Positions 21,360 through 31,569 of a stretch of 64,000 bases of DNA are shown here, piece by piece. Made by a program: the position numbers and the translations under genes. Under the pieces are notes generated by a model. That model ran no database searches and was not told the DNA's origin. It saw nothing but the letters and a program-made list of their open reading frames with translations. Position 1 is the stretch's first letter, and every line of letters starts with the position of its first letter. Source of the DNA: Zoroaster sp. YZ-2022. Its lineage: Eukaryota; Echinodermata; Asteroidea; Forcipulatida; Zoroasteridae. The stretch is taken from positions 25,520,526 through 25,584,525 of the forward strand of contig CM055831.1 of the NCBI GenBank assembly GCA_029582265.1. The letters run 5' to 3'.

Positions 21360-22640
21360 AAAGTCGTTAATATGCTTATAATCGCAGCACTTTGTTCTCT
21401 AAATAAAGTTTTAATTTTTTCACCCAACGTAACGTCTCTTTCCAACATTTTAACAACAGTTTCAATTCTATTAATTTGACTTGCTGGAGAACGTAACTTT
21501 ATGTATCAATTTGCTCTCTATTGAAACTTTTTTCATCGTTTAGTTTTCGCAAGTTTGTTTATATTTTTCATCATTATATCCTTCTTTCCGCATCAACAAT
21601 TAATTTTTTCGCATCAGAGATGTTTTGCTGACTATTTTAATTTAGTTAAAAAGATTAATTGTTCACCCCGATTCAGAAGTCATAACGTCTTTGAGCGCCA
21701 ACATCTCTCTCCATTCATATTTAATTCGTTTGCGCGTCTTGATCTCGAAAGAGTTTCATCCGCCATTACAATAGCTTCTTCTACTTTTTATTTCTACAAG
21801 CGGTAGAGCGGTAATCTTCTCTCTCTGTATCGGTTTTTCCGTTTCTTTTACAACATTTTGAATACCTTTTGTTCTAATTTCGGTATATGGTAAAATCGCT
21901 CTAGTTAAACCACTAACCTTGGAGTGAATTTAACGAAAGAAATCCTTTTCCTCTTTTTTACTTAAACGTACTTTTTTTTTCACCTTTATTAAAATAGAGC
22001 ATACTTTTTTGGTTTTCAATCTTTCTTCAAATCATTATAGTCTTTTATAGATGTATTTATTCATACTATCATAAAAATCATTAACTGCTAACCTCTAAGC
22101 GCTTTGATTCTTTTTTTGAGATAAAATTATGTGTACTATAAGACGTGTTTCTTGTTGTCTCGGAATATCACCCAAGTTGTTGACACACGCATTTCATCAT
22201 CAAAGCATTCATCATCAAAGTATTCATCTTCGGGTTGATTAAACATTGGCTCAATTCTATTAGATCGTGTCCTCCTCTGCCAGTTTACAATTATCTTTTA
22301 TTTGTAACAATCCATAACTCGCGTAACCAACTGCTAATTCATGCTCAATAACGATAAATACAATCTCTCCAGTTTTTGATCTTCGTTAGAACGTAAAATC
22401 TTCTAATCGCGGTTCTTGTCGTAAATCGAGAGGCAAATTTACTCGTGTATTGGTAACCGAGAATATTCTTGCACGTTTCTGTTAATGTTATTAAGTTCTT
22501 ATCGCGCCCGCTGATTCTTTTTGTATTTTCTCATTTAAATAATCTATATTTAAACGTTTTACTAAATTCGTTCTAGCTTTCGAAAGATAAACCCAACGCA
22601 ACCGTGTCGTTTACGTTCTTGTTCAAAGTGTCATTACCAC
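21360..22640 (-). pseudogene. Decayed lysine-rich ORF region, unidentified
   Basis: On the minus strand, broken protein-like pieces include NIDYLNEKIQKESAGAIRT (about 22495-22555), VFIVIEHELAVGYASYGLL (about 22310-22370), FFYDSMNKYIYKRL (about 22035-22080) and a KKVRLSKKEEKDFFR piece (about 21930-21975). Codon-like spacing suggests one or two genes of 300-400 residues lying opposite the capsid genes. I cannot name it. Confidence 0.3.
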
Positions 22641-22686
22641 GTAAATTACTAAACAAAAAATTGATCCGGTAAACGCTAACGCATTA

Positions 22687-22926
22687 ATGACAGCACCTCC
22701 AACCATCATCGCTACAGAGACACCATTTTCTCTTTACAAACATATAAAAAAATTATTATATTTATCAACATTAAATATGACGAGTAATACGTACGGAGAT
22801 ACGCTAGATCCAAACAGGAGAATAAGAGAACCTCGAGGGCGTAAAGGAATGCGCCAAAAGTCACGCCATGTCAACTGGAGACCAAACGAAAATCAATTGT
22901 TGACGGTTCGTTTTCTCCAAATTTAG
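22687..22926 (+). CDS. Small basic Polinton ORF, 79 aa
   Basis: Open frame with an internal ATG at residue 31 (MTSNTYGDTLDPNRRIREPR) that looks like a more natural start than the first. The body is arginine-rich and hydrophilic (GRKGMRQKSRHVNWRPNEN). It lies directly upstream of the probable major capsid gene on the same strand, about 130 bp away. No family recognised; it may be truncated by a stop at 22926. Confidence 0.35.
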   Translation: MTAPPTIIATETPFSLYKHIKKLLYLSTLNMTSNTYGDTLDPNRRIREPRGRKGMRQKSRHVNWRPNENQLLTVRFLQI

Positions 22927-23054
22927 AATGAACGAACGTCATCGTTCCGAATACAACGCGATTAGCTTTCAAATACTGAACTCGTTAGCGTCAACGATGA
23001 AATAGAAACATATACAAACATCGGTAGAGTCATCGTAAACACATAATCATTAAA

Positions 23055-24059
23055 ATGGAAGGAAATGAAATATTTAGTTTAGACGATGCGGACGTATTCA
23101 ATTGTTACAAAGACGAATGGTTGACTGTAAAGATCAGCGCGAAAATTTAGTGTATCAAGGAATCGAAACTGAAAAACGTAACTAAATGAGAATAGATACA
23201 AGCGATAAAGTCTTCGCGGGCAACGTGTGAGTGGATAAAGTTATCGCAGACGCGTATAAAAATAGGTATTATATTCCGCTGGATTTTAAATTGTTAACCG
23301 GATCATCAACCTTACTAACAGTCAGTAGGAGATCGATTGACTTACGAACTCAAGCTTTTTAATAAATTTGAAAATGTGATTAAAAGCACCGACGACAATG
23401 CAAACATGTCATAAGTGGAATTTCTTTAGAACGGAGGTTGTTCATGCCAGAACTCGCTGTGAACAATTAGAAATCAATACAGCGATAGAACGAGTATATT
23501 GTTTGATCGCGTACTGAGACAGAGCGTAACTACGCACAACAAAAAAAAAAGATACAATGTGGAATATAAATTAAATACCCCAGCAAAAAGTATGAAAGGA
23601 ATATTGTTTCTATTCAAAGAACCCTGACGTGAAAGAAAGTAACAGTTTTATAACTGAACAACAAAAGTTAGTATTACTATCGAAGGCGTTCCCAATCAAC
23701 TCTACGCGCATGGAATGAAAAAGATATCAACAACGGGAAGAGATTTCAAAATATTTCGGCGATTCGAAACAACACGCTATACGAGTTGTACAAGCTTCCA
23801 GATTATCAAACGTTAAATCATCGAATTATTTACTAATCGATACGGTTTATTTTAGATTTAAGAACGAGTACCGATAATGTATTACACGGAAGTGAAGACG
23901 AGGCAAACTTGTCCGAAGGAATTACTTCATTCAAATTGAAAAAGAAGCCGAGAGTGTGGGTGAACTAAACACGTATACTTTTATTTACTGCGACGCGCAA
24001 CTAAATATTAGAAAACTCGCGTTTCTGAATCGGTCGATTATTAAAATATTAAAAGAAAA
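23055..24059 (+). pseudogene. Probable Polinton major capsid protein, broken
   Basis: It begins MEGNEIFSLDDADVFNCYKD and continues in shifting frames. Recognisable later pieces are YYIPLDFKLLTG (about 23270-23303), YNVEYKLNTPAKSMKGILFL (about 23550-23610) and LDLRTSTDNVLHG (about 23850-23890). The size (about 1 kb), the position just before the ATPase and the C-terminal pieces fit the double jelly-roll major capsid protein of Polintons. Multiple frameshifts and stops are seen. The identification is moderate because it rests on order and short motifs only. Confidence 0.5.
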
Positions 24060-24680
24060 ATGTTACTTAAATATCCACACGCCGCGTTAATTTGCGGTCA
24101 AACGGGATGCGGTAAAACTGAATTTATTTTAAATTTAATTCAAAAATGAATATTTTAAATATTTGAAAATAATGTTGAGGTTATGCCCTACCATTTTCAA
24201 CAACAATGATGCGTACAAAATAGAAATAAATTTAAACGACGATAACGCATAATGTTAATGATTTAAACGATATATCGCTGGAACAGAGCTATATACAAAT
24301 TTGAGAAGGACGCTTTCAAAATAAAGAAACGTTGTTTATTATAGACGATTGCAGCGCAACAAACAGTTGCATTATAAAAATACGACGGAGAATAATGTAT
24401 GATCACGCAATTGGCTTTAAGTAGACACATTAAACATAGTTGTTGGGATTCTTTCACAAAATATAATAGCGTATTGAAAGATTTCCAGAGAACAACTCAA
24501 ATGGATATGTTTATTTTATTGTAAAGATAGAGACTCGTACGAATTGTCTTAGAGAAAATGATGTTATACTAACTCGCGAGTTGAAGGGAAATCTATGAAA
24601 ATTAAAAAGAGTTAAACATCGTAAATTAATTTTAAAAACGGATCAGCCTACCGGTTATGAAATACGTGACTGAGTGATTA
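24060..24680 (+). pseudogene. Polinton genome-packaging ATPase, broken
   Basis: The ATG at 24060 opens a frame with a clear Walker A motif, CGQTGCGKTEF (P-loop about 24096-24119), then stops near 24147. A Walker B motif, LFIIDDCSA, lies in another frame at about 24332-24360, and a C-terminal piece ending KTDQPTGYE lies near 24635-24663. This is the FtsK/HerA-type packaging ATPase that in related viruses pumps DNA into capsids. At least three frame changes separate the pieces. The start overlaps the end of the capsid gene, as is common in these elements. Confidence 0.7.
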
Positions 24681-24724
24681 CCGTCAAGTCATTTAGCGAT
24701 TTACTCATAGATTATTTAGATTAC

Positions 24725-24853
24725 CCATAGGTTACTCTTAGGTTACCCATAAAGTCAAGGGTAATTACTCATAGGTCAAGGGCGATCCCCCTTAGATTAC
24801 CCATAGGTTATCCATAGGTTACTCTTAGGTTACCCATAAAGTCAAGGGTAATT
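24725..24853. repeat. Direct repeat pair between Polinton genes
   Basis: A 42-bp sequence (CCATAGGTTACTCTTAGG then TTACCCATAAAGTCAAGG) is present at 24725-24766 and 24812-24853, with partial copies (TTACCCATAGG, TTACTCATAGG) around it. It sits in the gap after the ATPase and before the next small ORF. Confidence 0.8.
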
Positions 24854-24929
24854 TAATAAATATTATAAAGCATATTTATAAATATGAATGCTGAACGAGT
24901 ATTTACGAATATATCCGTTGAACGAGTAA

Positions 24930-25289
24930 ATGATTTTATATAGTAACCAACTCGTAAATACCGCGAAAGAAAGACAAGAATTAGTACAAGTATTAAACGA
25001 TAATACTGAAAAAGTAAAAGGTATATGCCATAGTATAGATGCTAAACGAGTAAAAGATCTAATGTTAAATCTTAACGAGCTTTTAAACGTCGATGGGTTA
25101 TCTAAAACTAATTATTGGTTCTTATATTTTTTAATAAATTTAATCGATTATTCTTCTAGTACGTATAATAAATGGAAGAAGTACATATGTTATACAAACG
25201 AAAATACTCCACTATTAACGAAAATATCAACGATGATGTTTATTGCTAAAACAACGTCTTTTAATGGTCGTAATAGGAGGAGACTCTAA
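24930..25289 (+). CDS. Hypothetical Polinton ORF, 119 aa
   Basis: Open frame with a helical, charged N-terminal half (TAKERQELVQVLNDNTEKVK) followed by LMLNLNELLNVDGLSKTNYW and a hydrophobic patch (FLYFLINLIDY). A possible earlier start in another frame (MNAERVFTNISVERVNDF, 24884) suggests the true N-terminus is cut off by a frameshift. The continuation beyond the stop (VIGGDSKSFGKELSVGDIEV in another frame, about 25265-25325) suggests the same downstream. Function unknown. Confidence 0.4.
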   Translation: MILYSNQLVNTAKERQELVQVLNDNTEKVKGICHSIDAKRVKDLMLNLNELLNVDGLSKTNYWFLYFLINLIDYSSSTYNKWKKYICYTNENTPLLTKISTMMFIAKTTSFNGRNRRRL

Positions 25290-25675
25290 AAGTTTCGGTA
25301 AAGAACTAAGCGTTGGAGATATTGAAGTTTGAGCGAGCAAGAGCGTTATTACATCGCGCAATACGAAACTAAATTAGGTTTATATTACTCAAGTCTTTAG
25401 GGTAGCGTTATTATAATTATTGTTGTCGCCAAACTATTGAGCTTAGTTTAAATCGTATTGATTTGCACGGCCATAAATTTCAAATTGAGATGAAGGTAAA
25501 TTAATTTCAGATTTAGAAAAGATCCGTTCATTAATAGTACATGCTTAATACAACGTTGTGTGAAATATACTACAAGTACGGTATGTTTCTCACCTGATCA
25601 GCGTTTCGCTGATTACAGCAAAACATTTAAAAAGAAAAGAAGAAGAAACATTATCTTCAATACCTAATAAAAGCG
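25290..25675. other. Polinton spacer with broken coding traces
   Basis: Short protein-like pieces such as SVITSRNTKLGLYYSSL-type and a hydrophobic IIIIVVAKLLSLV (about 25400-25440) can be read on the plus strand, interrupted by stops. Probably the remains of the membrane protein that starts at 24.9 kb. Nothing firm. Confidence 0.3.
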
Positions 25676-26056
25676 ATGGAAACCAACTCGACTGTACCGA
25701 AGGAGATTCCAGAACCAACGTCAAAGACAGTGACGAAACCAGCGACTAAGTCAAAAAACCCAAACAGAGTCGCTGCCGGTAAAAAACTCGCCGAACTTAA
25801 TAGACAGAAAAAACTACAACTCGCTAACGTTAAACTCGCTAGAGAACCCGCGAAAAGCGTTAACCAGCATCATAGCGAAGGTTATAAAGAAACGATTGAA
25901 ACGAGTTACAATTATTTTTATATTGCTATTGGAGTTGCGTTATTGAGTTATTTCTTGTTTAGAGAACCAACATTTAAAAACGAACCCGTTAAAAACGAAC
26001 CCGTTAAACTCGCTAGCGTTAAACTCACCACCCCCAGAGAACTTGAAATGGAATAA
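25676..26056 (+). CDS. Polinton small membrane protein with basic domain, 126 aa
   Basis: Intact frame from METNSTVPKEIPEPTSK to a stop after RELEME. Residues 20-70 are very basic (KNPNRVAAGKKLAELNRQKK) and probably contact DNA or RNA. Residues about 79-95 form one membrane segment (YFYIAIGVALLSYFLF). The tail has a short in-frame repeat (KNEPVKNEPVKLASVKL). It lies between the capsid/ATPase block and the integrase on the same strand. Basic proteins with one membrane segment occur in Polintons, but I cannot assign a function. It is unusual in being unbroken among broken neighbours. Confidence 0.5.
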   Translation: METNSTVPKEIPEPTSKTVTKPATKSKNPNRVAAGKKLAELNRQKKLQLANVKLAREPAKSVNQHHSEGYKETIETSYNYFYIAIGVALLSYFLFREPTFKNEPVKNEPVKLASVKLTTPRELEME

Positions 26057-26069
26057 AAAGTTTTTTATT

Positions 26070-26192
26070 ATGTTTAACGATTATAAACATGTCTTCAATG
26101 CCAACGAAAACGACTGCCGACACAATTTATCACAGCTCAGTTATGACTCTTTAGTAATTTTATACAGCATGCTAGTGAAAATATTTAAATGA
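26070..26192 (+). CDS. Short ORF upstream of integrase, 40 aa
   Basis: An open frame starting MFNDYKHVFNANENDCRHN and ending at a TGA, 13 bases after the stop of the membrane-protein gene. Not recognised. It may be a truncated gene, since protein-like sequence does not clearly continue past it. Confidence 0.3.
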   Translation: MFNDYKHVFNANENDCRHNLSQLSYDSLVILYSMLVKIFK

Positions 26193-26348
26193 AACCAGCC
26201 GATTTAGGGAAAAATTGATAAAAGACGGGTTAAACTAACCGCGACGACATGTTGTTAAAAGGACGCAAATGTGTTAGGTGAAACAAGGAATTTTACCAAA
26301 TTCACCATGCCCGCTGAATAGAATGTTACATTAATATTTATAACATAA

Positions 26349-27280
26349 ATGGATGAACGAAAAAACTATCCAACGCTTATTATAGTCCGAGAGATACTAT
26401 TGTTGTCGAATCAGCAATCAGCAAGTTGGCTAAAGAAACGAAAGTAAATGTAAAAATTCGTTCGACGATGGATAAAAAGCGTTGCTGTGGCAAATTTATT
26501 TACCCTATCCCCAACATATTCTGAGACCAACTTCATCACGTCATTGAAAAACCAAACGAGGTTCATCAAGCAGACTTGTTGTTTCTTCCACACGACAAAA
26601 GTTTGCAGAATTACGTACAAGTACGCGTTAACCGTCGTGGATGAAGCCAGCAGATATAAAGCTGCAGTACTAATCGATAAAACAGCCGCGAGTCAGCGAT
26701 GCTTTAAAAATTTACGCGCGATCGCTTTTCGCTGGTTTACCTAAAATTATAAAAAGTCGACCCTGGAAAAGAATTTATGAGCAGCGTTACGTTTACGAGG
26801 AGCATCATGTAAAATTCAGCGAGGAGAAGCTAAATCAAGCAGAGCTCAGGGTATCGTTGGAGATTTACGAACTGAGCGAAGATTATTTTCGCATCAATAC
26901 GGTCAAGAGACTGTCACGAGAACAGGAGAATGGGTTAAAGATTACCTGGTGGCTGTAAAAGCGTTAAACAACGAGACGACGCGACCGATTAACTCTGAAA
27001 CCCAAAGACGCTATTAAATTAAGATAGCGTTGAGCAAAATCCAGCCTCACCGGGTAAAAGAATGAAAAAGAATTCCATTAAACTCGTTAGTTCGGTATTT
27101 ATACGCCCGGTGAAGCTGAAAAAAGATACGAGACGTAGAGCGATCCGATCCCATATGTGGAGTTTAAAATTATAGAATATCTAAAACACAAGGCTGCGAA
27201 TCAACCCATATTGTATTATAGGAAGGAGGTCCTAATGTAGTTTGTAAGAGAAGAAATACAATTATTCCTAGAGATACGAT
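26349..27280 (+). pseudogene. Polinton retroviral-type integrase, broken
   Basis: The integrase core can be followed across frames. The first catalytic aspartate is in ALTVVDEASRYKAA (about 26625-26665, D codon 26640-26642). The second is in KVDPGKEFMS (about 26753-26782, D codon 26759-26761). The region expected to hold the glutamate reads RAQGIVGDLR (about 26841-26870), with glycine (GGA, 26859-26861) where this family has glutamate. A C-terminal chromodomain-like part shows VRYLYAP (about 27093-27115) and WSLKL. The gene runs toward the polymerase and ends near 27280. Polinton integrases insert the linear element and make 5-6 bp target duplications, which agrees with AATGT. Several frameshifts are present. 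Confidence 0.78.
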
Positions 27281-27299
27281 GAATCCACCAATCATTCGT

Positions 27300-30200
27300 T
27301 GCCGTTAATCAGAGAACAATCACCGTAAGCAAGAGTGTCTATTCCATCTTCTAAAATCCATTTCTTTTGTGCTTAGAGTGATCGAGCGATTTTTTATTTA
27401 CTTGAGTTATTATAGTCTATGTTTATCATGTGTACAAAATTCATGTGGGTGATGTAGAGTTTCTTTAAGAAATAAAACTTTGTTAAATTGCTCGTAATTA
27501 ATTTTTTTGTTGTAAAACTTGTTTTTAACCCTTTAGCTTTTTATTTCTGTCTTGTCTGAAGTAAGTATCGCATACATTTTGGGTCTTAAAATAAACAACT
27601 TCAGAAATTACAGTTGCACACTCGTCTTTTCATTTACCTATCACTTTTTTGTTTTCTTCAGAAAACAGAAATGACCTTGTCATAATTACTAAAATCGTAT
27701 AACGTTTTGTCTTTTTTCATATCTTTGTATCTTTCGTTTTAATTTCCAAGGAGAGTCATCGTCCGTGTAAATCAATAACCTGCACCGTGTTACCATATTT
27801 TTGCTTTACATGATTGTAATAAAAAATCACATGAAACCTTGATAAATCTAGTATACTCATTCCAATAATGATCGCGCTGAGCTGAGTTTTGTTTTGTGCA
27901 TGTAATCGCAACCAAATCATTATCGAAACCCAGCCCCCGCAAAATATGGTTTCCGCGATGAGTGAACGAATTCCATTTTCCGATTGGATCGTTTAATCGC
28001 TTCAAATTTCGTTAACGCGATTTCGCATACTTTTCCATCGTTTTCCAAAAACCGAATTAATTCATCAGTTTGGTACAAATCTTTTTTCAAATTCACTCGT
28101 TGCATCTTTTTTCAATTGTGTATTTAAATCATCGTAATGATTTCATCCAACATGATTCATCAAACTGTAAAACTTTATGAATTTTAGCCAAGCCGCCTTT
28201 GTTGTATATACAATAGTAAATTACGATAATGAAGGTAATTTTTCTTGTTGTATAAATTTGGTACTAATTTAGCAACGCTTGGAGCGGGCTTATCTTTTAG
28301 TAAATTCTTTGATACGGCGACATCCATTCTTTTGTACTATCAACGACCGCGCTAGTGGAAACGCGGGTGTGAGAATCGTAAATGTTTGGATATTCTAAAT
28401 CAACTCTAAAATGTATCCTTTATTGTTTTTAAATCACTCCAGAGTCTGTCGACTTATTGTACCTTCAACCATTTAAAATTACTACGGTAAAGGTTGATCA
28501 TGGCATAGCCGTATAAATTATTAACGTCTAAATTTGCGAGAAACCAGTTTGTTTCGTTTTATCGTAATCGGCAATAAGGGTTGTTTGCTTTCGCGTGTCG
28601 TTTACCACTCATGCACGTTCCTCCTCGCATACCTTTTTCTATATAAACAAATGCATGTCGATATCAAACAAATTCCTAAAGTTTGTTTCGAATGTTTTAA
28701 TAAAGCGTCCCAACTTAGCCCAGGACCTTGTATAATAATGAGCAGGATCTAATCCATACTGGCACAAACATTTCTAGTGTTTTCAAATACGCCCGCCAAC
28801 AAGTAGTGATTGAAGTACGCACGTACAATCGTGATAATCACCTGCTTTACAATCAAACTTTGTTGTAAATGTTTTTACGTCATTGAGTGACGGTAATGTT
28901 ACTATCAAGTTTAGACCGTTGCAAAAGATTCTATCGACGGAAGCAGTGCTTTTCAAACGCTGAAAGAGTCCATGTACTCGTAAGGATAAAATGCCCTTGC
29001 TTTTAATGAGATTGAATTTTTCAGAGGGCTCCGGAGCTCGTACTGAAAAGAATCGTTTGATTGCATGATTTTGTCCAACGAAGCTAGTAAAAATTGAGTG
29101 CTGTCTATAAATCGTAGTTGACCAATACTAAAAGAAATATACTGATATTGTTTGAATACACTTTAAATTTCCCCCGATGAGACCGGTGGTCATAATGAGG
29201 ATGAGAGTCGTAGCTCGCAAATTATGAAATACGACCGGAATAAAAGTTGTTGTTGGTTTTAAACTTAGTTTTAAGTTACATCTATTATGCGCTGCGCCTC
29301 GATACTTTCCGGTAATGTGACAATGATCTCTAACTTTCTTAAACTCGCCGTCAGGGTCATTAAAAAACTTCTTTTCGCATATCCAACACTCGCTTGCAGA
29401 GTTGTAATTTTTTACATTTTCTTTAGTCATGTTTAATTTTAGATTTTTCAATATTCCGCTAATCTTTTCTTCTTTTGTAATTCATCTAAAATGTTTAGAT
29501 GCGTCTTCCCCATACGTGCGGGAAACTACTACTTACCATCATTTTTACAACGATGTATGAATACGCAAAATGATATGTTCGGCTAGTTTTTAGTATTGCG
29601 GTTTTCGTCAACAACATTTTAATAATGCTTTCAAAGTCATGTATATTATGAATGGAACTTTCATCTTTTTATGAAAGTTTACAAACTTTATTTTATCGTT
29701 TTTACCCTTTTTCAGCATTACGATAGTCGTCGGCGGTCGGTTATCTCTCACACATTTTTGTGGTTGACATAACTCCGACGAAAAACCTTGCAAACATATA
29801 AAACAAAAATGTTTTACGATGCCTGTGTTTTGTTTGGTCAAAAAGTAGTTTATTCAAGTCTTTATCCACGTAGTGATATCTAAATTTTTGTTTTCTTCTT
29901 TGTGAATTAATAATAAATTTATGCGATCCATCGTTTTTGGTTGATCGCTAACTTGATAAACCAAAATCACGTTTTTCTCACAACCAAAACGTTTATAGCT
30001 ATATTGTTTTGTTTTCACTCGCTTAATTTGATTCATCGGAGTTGGCTGTCGATATTGTTAAAATTAAAACCGTCATCTATTGGGTACTTGCTCGTTATTT
30101 CCGGATGAATTTTTATTTTAAACGATGTATGTAAAGCCCATCGCAAACAATCGTCGTCATCGTTTTTCATGTTGATGCATGCTTTTATTTTTAATATATT

Positions 30201-30560
30201 TGGGTAGATCTATGTAAGTTAAACCTCTTAGAGGTTGATATTAGCGATTATTAGGTTCATCTCTTCAACACGATCTATCGCTATCCATCCACTACCTCTT
30301 GAGTGTATTTTTCTAAAGTCTCTTGAATTTGCGAAATTATAGTATTGAATTCATTTTCGATATCGTTTAAATTCAATAAAACAACTTGTCTTTATTATGA
30401 AAATGAGGTGACAAAATCCGTTCAGCCATAAAGTTTTCTTTTACGTACAAAATTGTATAATATCATAAACTCAATGCTTTAAATCCTTCAAGTCCTTTTA
30501 GCATCAGATATTGTCGCCTCCAAAAAATATGTAAATCTTTTTTTTCTTTGCTGTGATTCA
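27300..30560 (-). pseudogene. Polinton protein-primed family-B DNA polymerase, broken
   Basis: Pieces in order on the minus strand: GWIAIDRVEEMNL (about 30250-30290), INMKNDDDDCLRWALHTSF (about 30122-30178), KHFCFICLQGFSSE (about 29770-29812), an endonuclease VII-like zinc finger with CWIC and DHCHITGKYRGAAHNRCN (29276-29388), YISFSIGQLRFIDS (about 29105-29150), YPYEYMDSF (28965-28991), GLDPAHYY (about 28735-28762), DIDMHLFI (about 28642-28668), motif C as YTDDDS (27751-27772), and the tail KKWILEDGIDTL (27331-27366). This order is that of the type-B polymerase of Polintons/adintoviruses, which replicates linear DNA. More than ten frameshifts or stops interrupt it, so no functional polymerase can be made as written. 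Confidence 0.82.
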
Positions 30561-30867
30561 ACGGGAACATCTACATGCTGTCTTAAACATACCACCGTTA
30601 ATGGGGTTAAATCAACTTGGTTTCTCTGCTGAGAAACCTTTTAATAGCGTTCAAGTAGTCTTTTTAATCAACCTTTCGTCTGCCCTCGAGCCGTGTAGCG
30701 GTAACTCAATATTTTTAATCACATGAGCTCGTAATTCTTCGAAATTAACTACATAATGGTTTTGGTTTTGTTGGATTTATATACTTTTAACCGTTGTACC
30801 AACCACGTCATCAACCTATTCTGCTGTTTTTCACGAGAACTATTCGGCTAATGCGTTGTTCTCGTAC
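30561..30867 (-). other. Polinton stretch between polymerase and right TIR
   Basis: On the minus strand broken coding traces continue from the inward ORF that starts at 30920 (MPTKYLSK...). Short pieces include SRADERLIKKTT and FSAEKPS. They could belong to the polymerase N-terminus or to a separate small gene; I cannot decide. Confidence 0.3.
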
Positions 30868-30917
30868 AAAATTTTTCAATTCATCCAATGTCCATTTTTG
30901 GATAAATATTTAGTAGG

Positions 30918-30968
30918 CATCTTTATTATTAAACAATATAATATTATTTCATTATCTCACTTTTTAAA
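30918..30968 (-). promoter_or_regulatory. Polinton 51-bp leader module, right copy
   Basis: Reverse copy of the block at 16711-16761, ending on an ATG whose complement is at 30918-30920. It points into the element, toward the polymerase gene, and so is a good candidate for the polymerase-side promoter. Confidence 0.6.
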
Positions 30969-31012
30969 GTCACTTTTTATATGAACAAAAAAAAACTCTT
31001 AACCTCATTGGT

Positions 31013-31496
31013 TTTTGATGATGGTTTTTGATGATGGTTTTTGACGATGGTTTTTGATGATGGTTTTTGACGATGGTTTTTGATGATGGTTTTTGATGAT
31101 GGTTTTTGATGATGGTTTTTGATGATGGTTTTTGATGATGGTTTTTGACGATGGTTTTTGACGATGGTTTTTGATGATGGTTTTTGATGATGGTTTTTGA
31201 TGATGGTTTTTGACGATGGTTTTTGACGATGGTTTTTACGATGGTTTTTGATGATGGTTTTGATGATGGTTTTGACGATGGTTTGGTTGACGATGGTTTT
31301 TGACTTGATGGTTTTGACGATGGTTTTCGACGATGGTTTTCGACGACGGTTTTGACGATGGTTTTTGGGATTTATTTTTGGACGATGGTTTTACTGATGG
31401 TTTTAATGATGGTTTTTGATTTGATGGTTTTGATGATGGTTTTTGACGATGGTTTTTGACGATGGTTTTTGATGATGGTTTTTGACGATGGTTTTT
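31013..31496. repeat. 13-bp minisatellite in right TIR, about 36 units
   Basis: Complement of the left array (GGTTTTTGATGAT / GGTTTTTGACGAT units). The outer and inner parts are regular, but 31226-31430 is irregular, with shortened units (GGTTTTGATGAT), GGTTTTCGACGAC variants and interruptions such as GGGATTTATTTTTGGAC. The 88-codon ORF across it is a repeat artefact. Confidence 0.92.
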
Positions 31497-31569
31497 TAAC
31501 AAATTTAGTTAAAAAGATTTTTTAAAAAGACAAAATCCTAGCTGCGCCAACAATCATTACTACTAATGT

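Larger units (their letters stand above)
16310..31564. mobile_element. Polinton/Maverick (adintovirus-like) element, 15.25 kb, decayed
   Basis: Bounded by long terminal inverted repeats starting AGTAGTAATGATTG and flanked by a perfect 5-bp direct repeat AATGT (16305-16309 and 31565-31569). The sister sequences at 6060 and 49320 read AAAATGTACTTTAATC without interruption, which supports the insertion point. The cargo fits the Polinton set: integrase and family-B polymerase converging near 27.28 kb, a Walker-type packaging ATPase, probable major and minor capsid proteins, and several small ORFs. No reverse transcriptase was seen. Most long genes are cut by frameshifts and stops. Polintons are large self-synthesising transposons related to dsDNA viruses; this copy looks unable to express its replication genes as written. 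Confidence 0.88.
30868..31564. repeat. Polinton right terminal inverted repeat
   Basis: Complement of the left repeat, from the first codons of the inward ORF through the 51-bp leader module (30918-30968), the 13-bp minisatellite and the outer block ending GCGCCAACAATCATTACTACT. It is longer than the left one only because the minisatellite has more units. Confidence 0.88.

Noticed and set aside
26349..27280. Retrovirus or Gypsy retrotransposon, because of the integrase
   Set aside because: No reverse transcriptase, RNase H or LTRs; the integrase lies with a family-B polymerase and packaging ATPase, as in Polintons.
16310..31564. Bacterial or phage contamination, given the different ORF style
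   Set aside because: The segment has TIRs, a host target duplication and host flanks on both sides, with Polinton-type integrase and polymerase.
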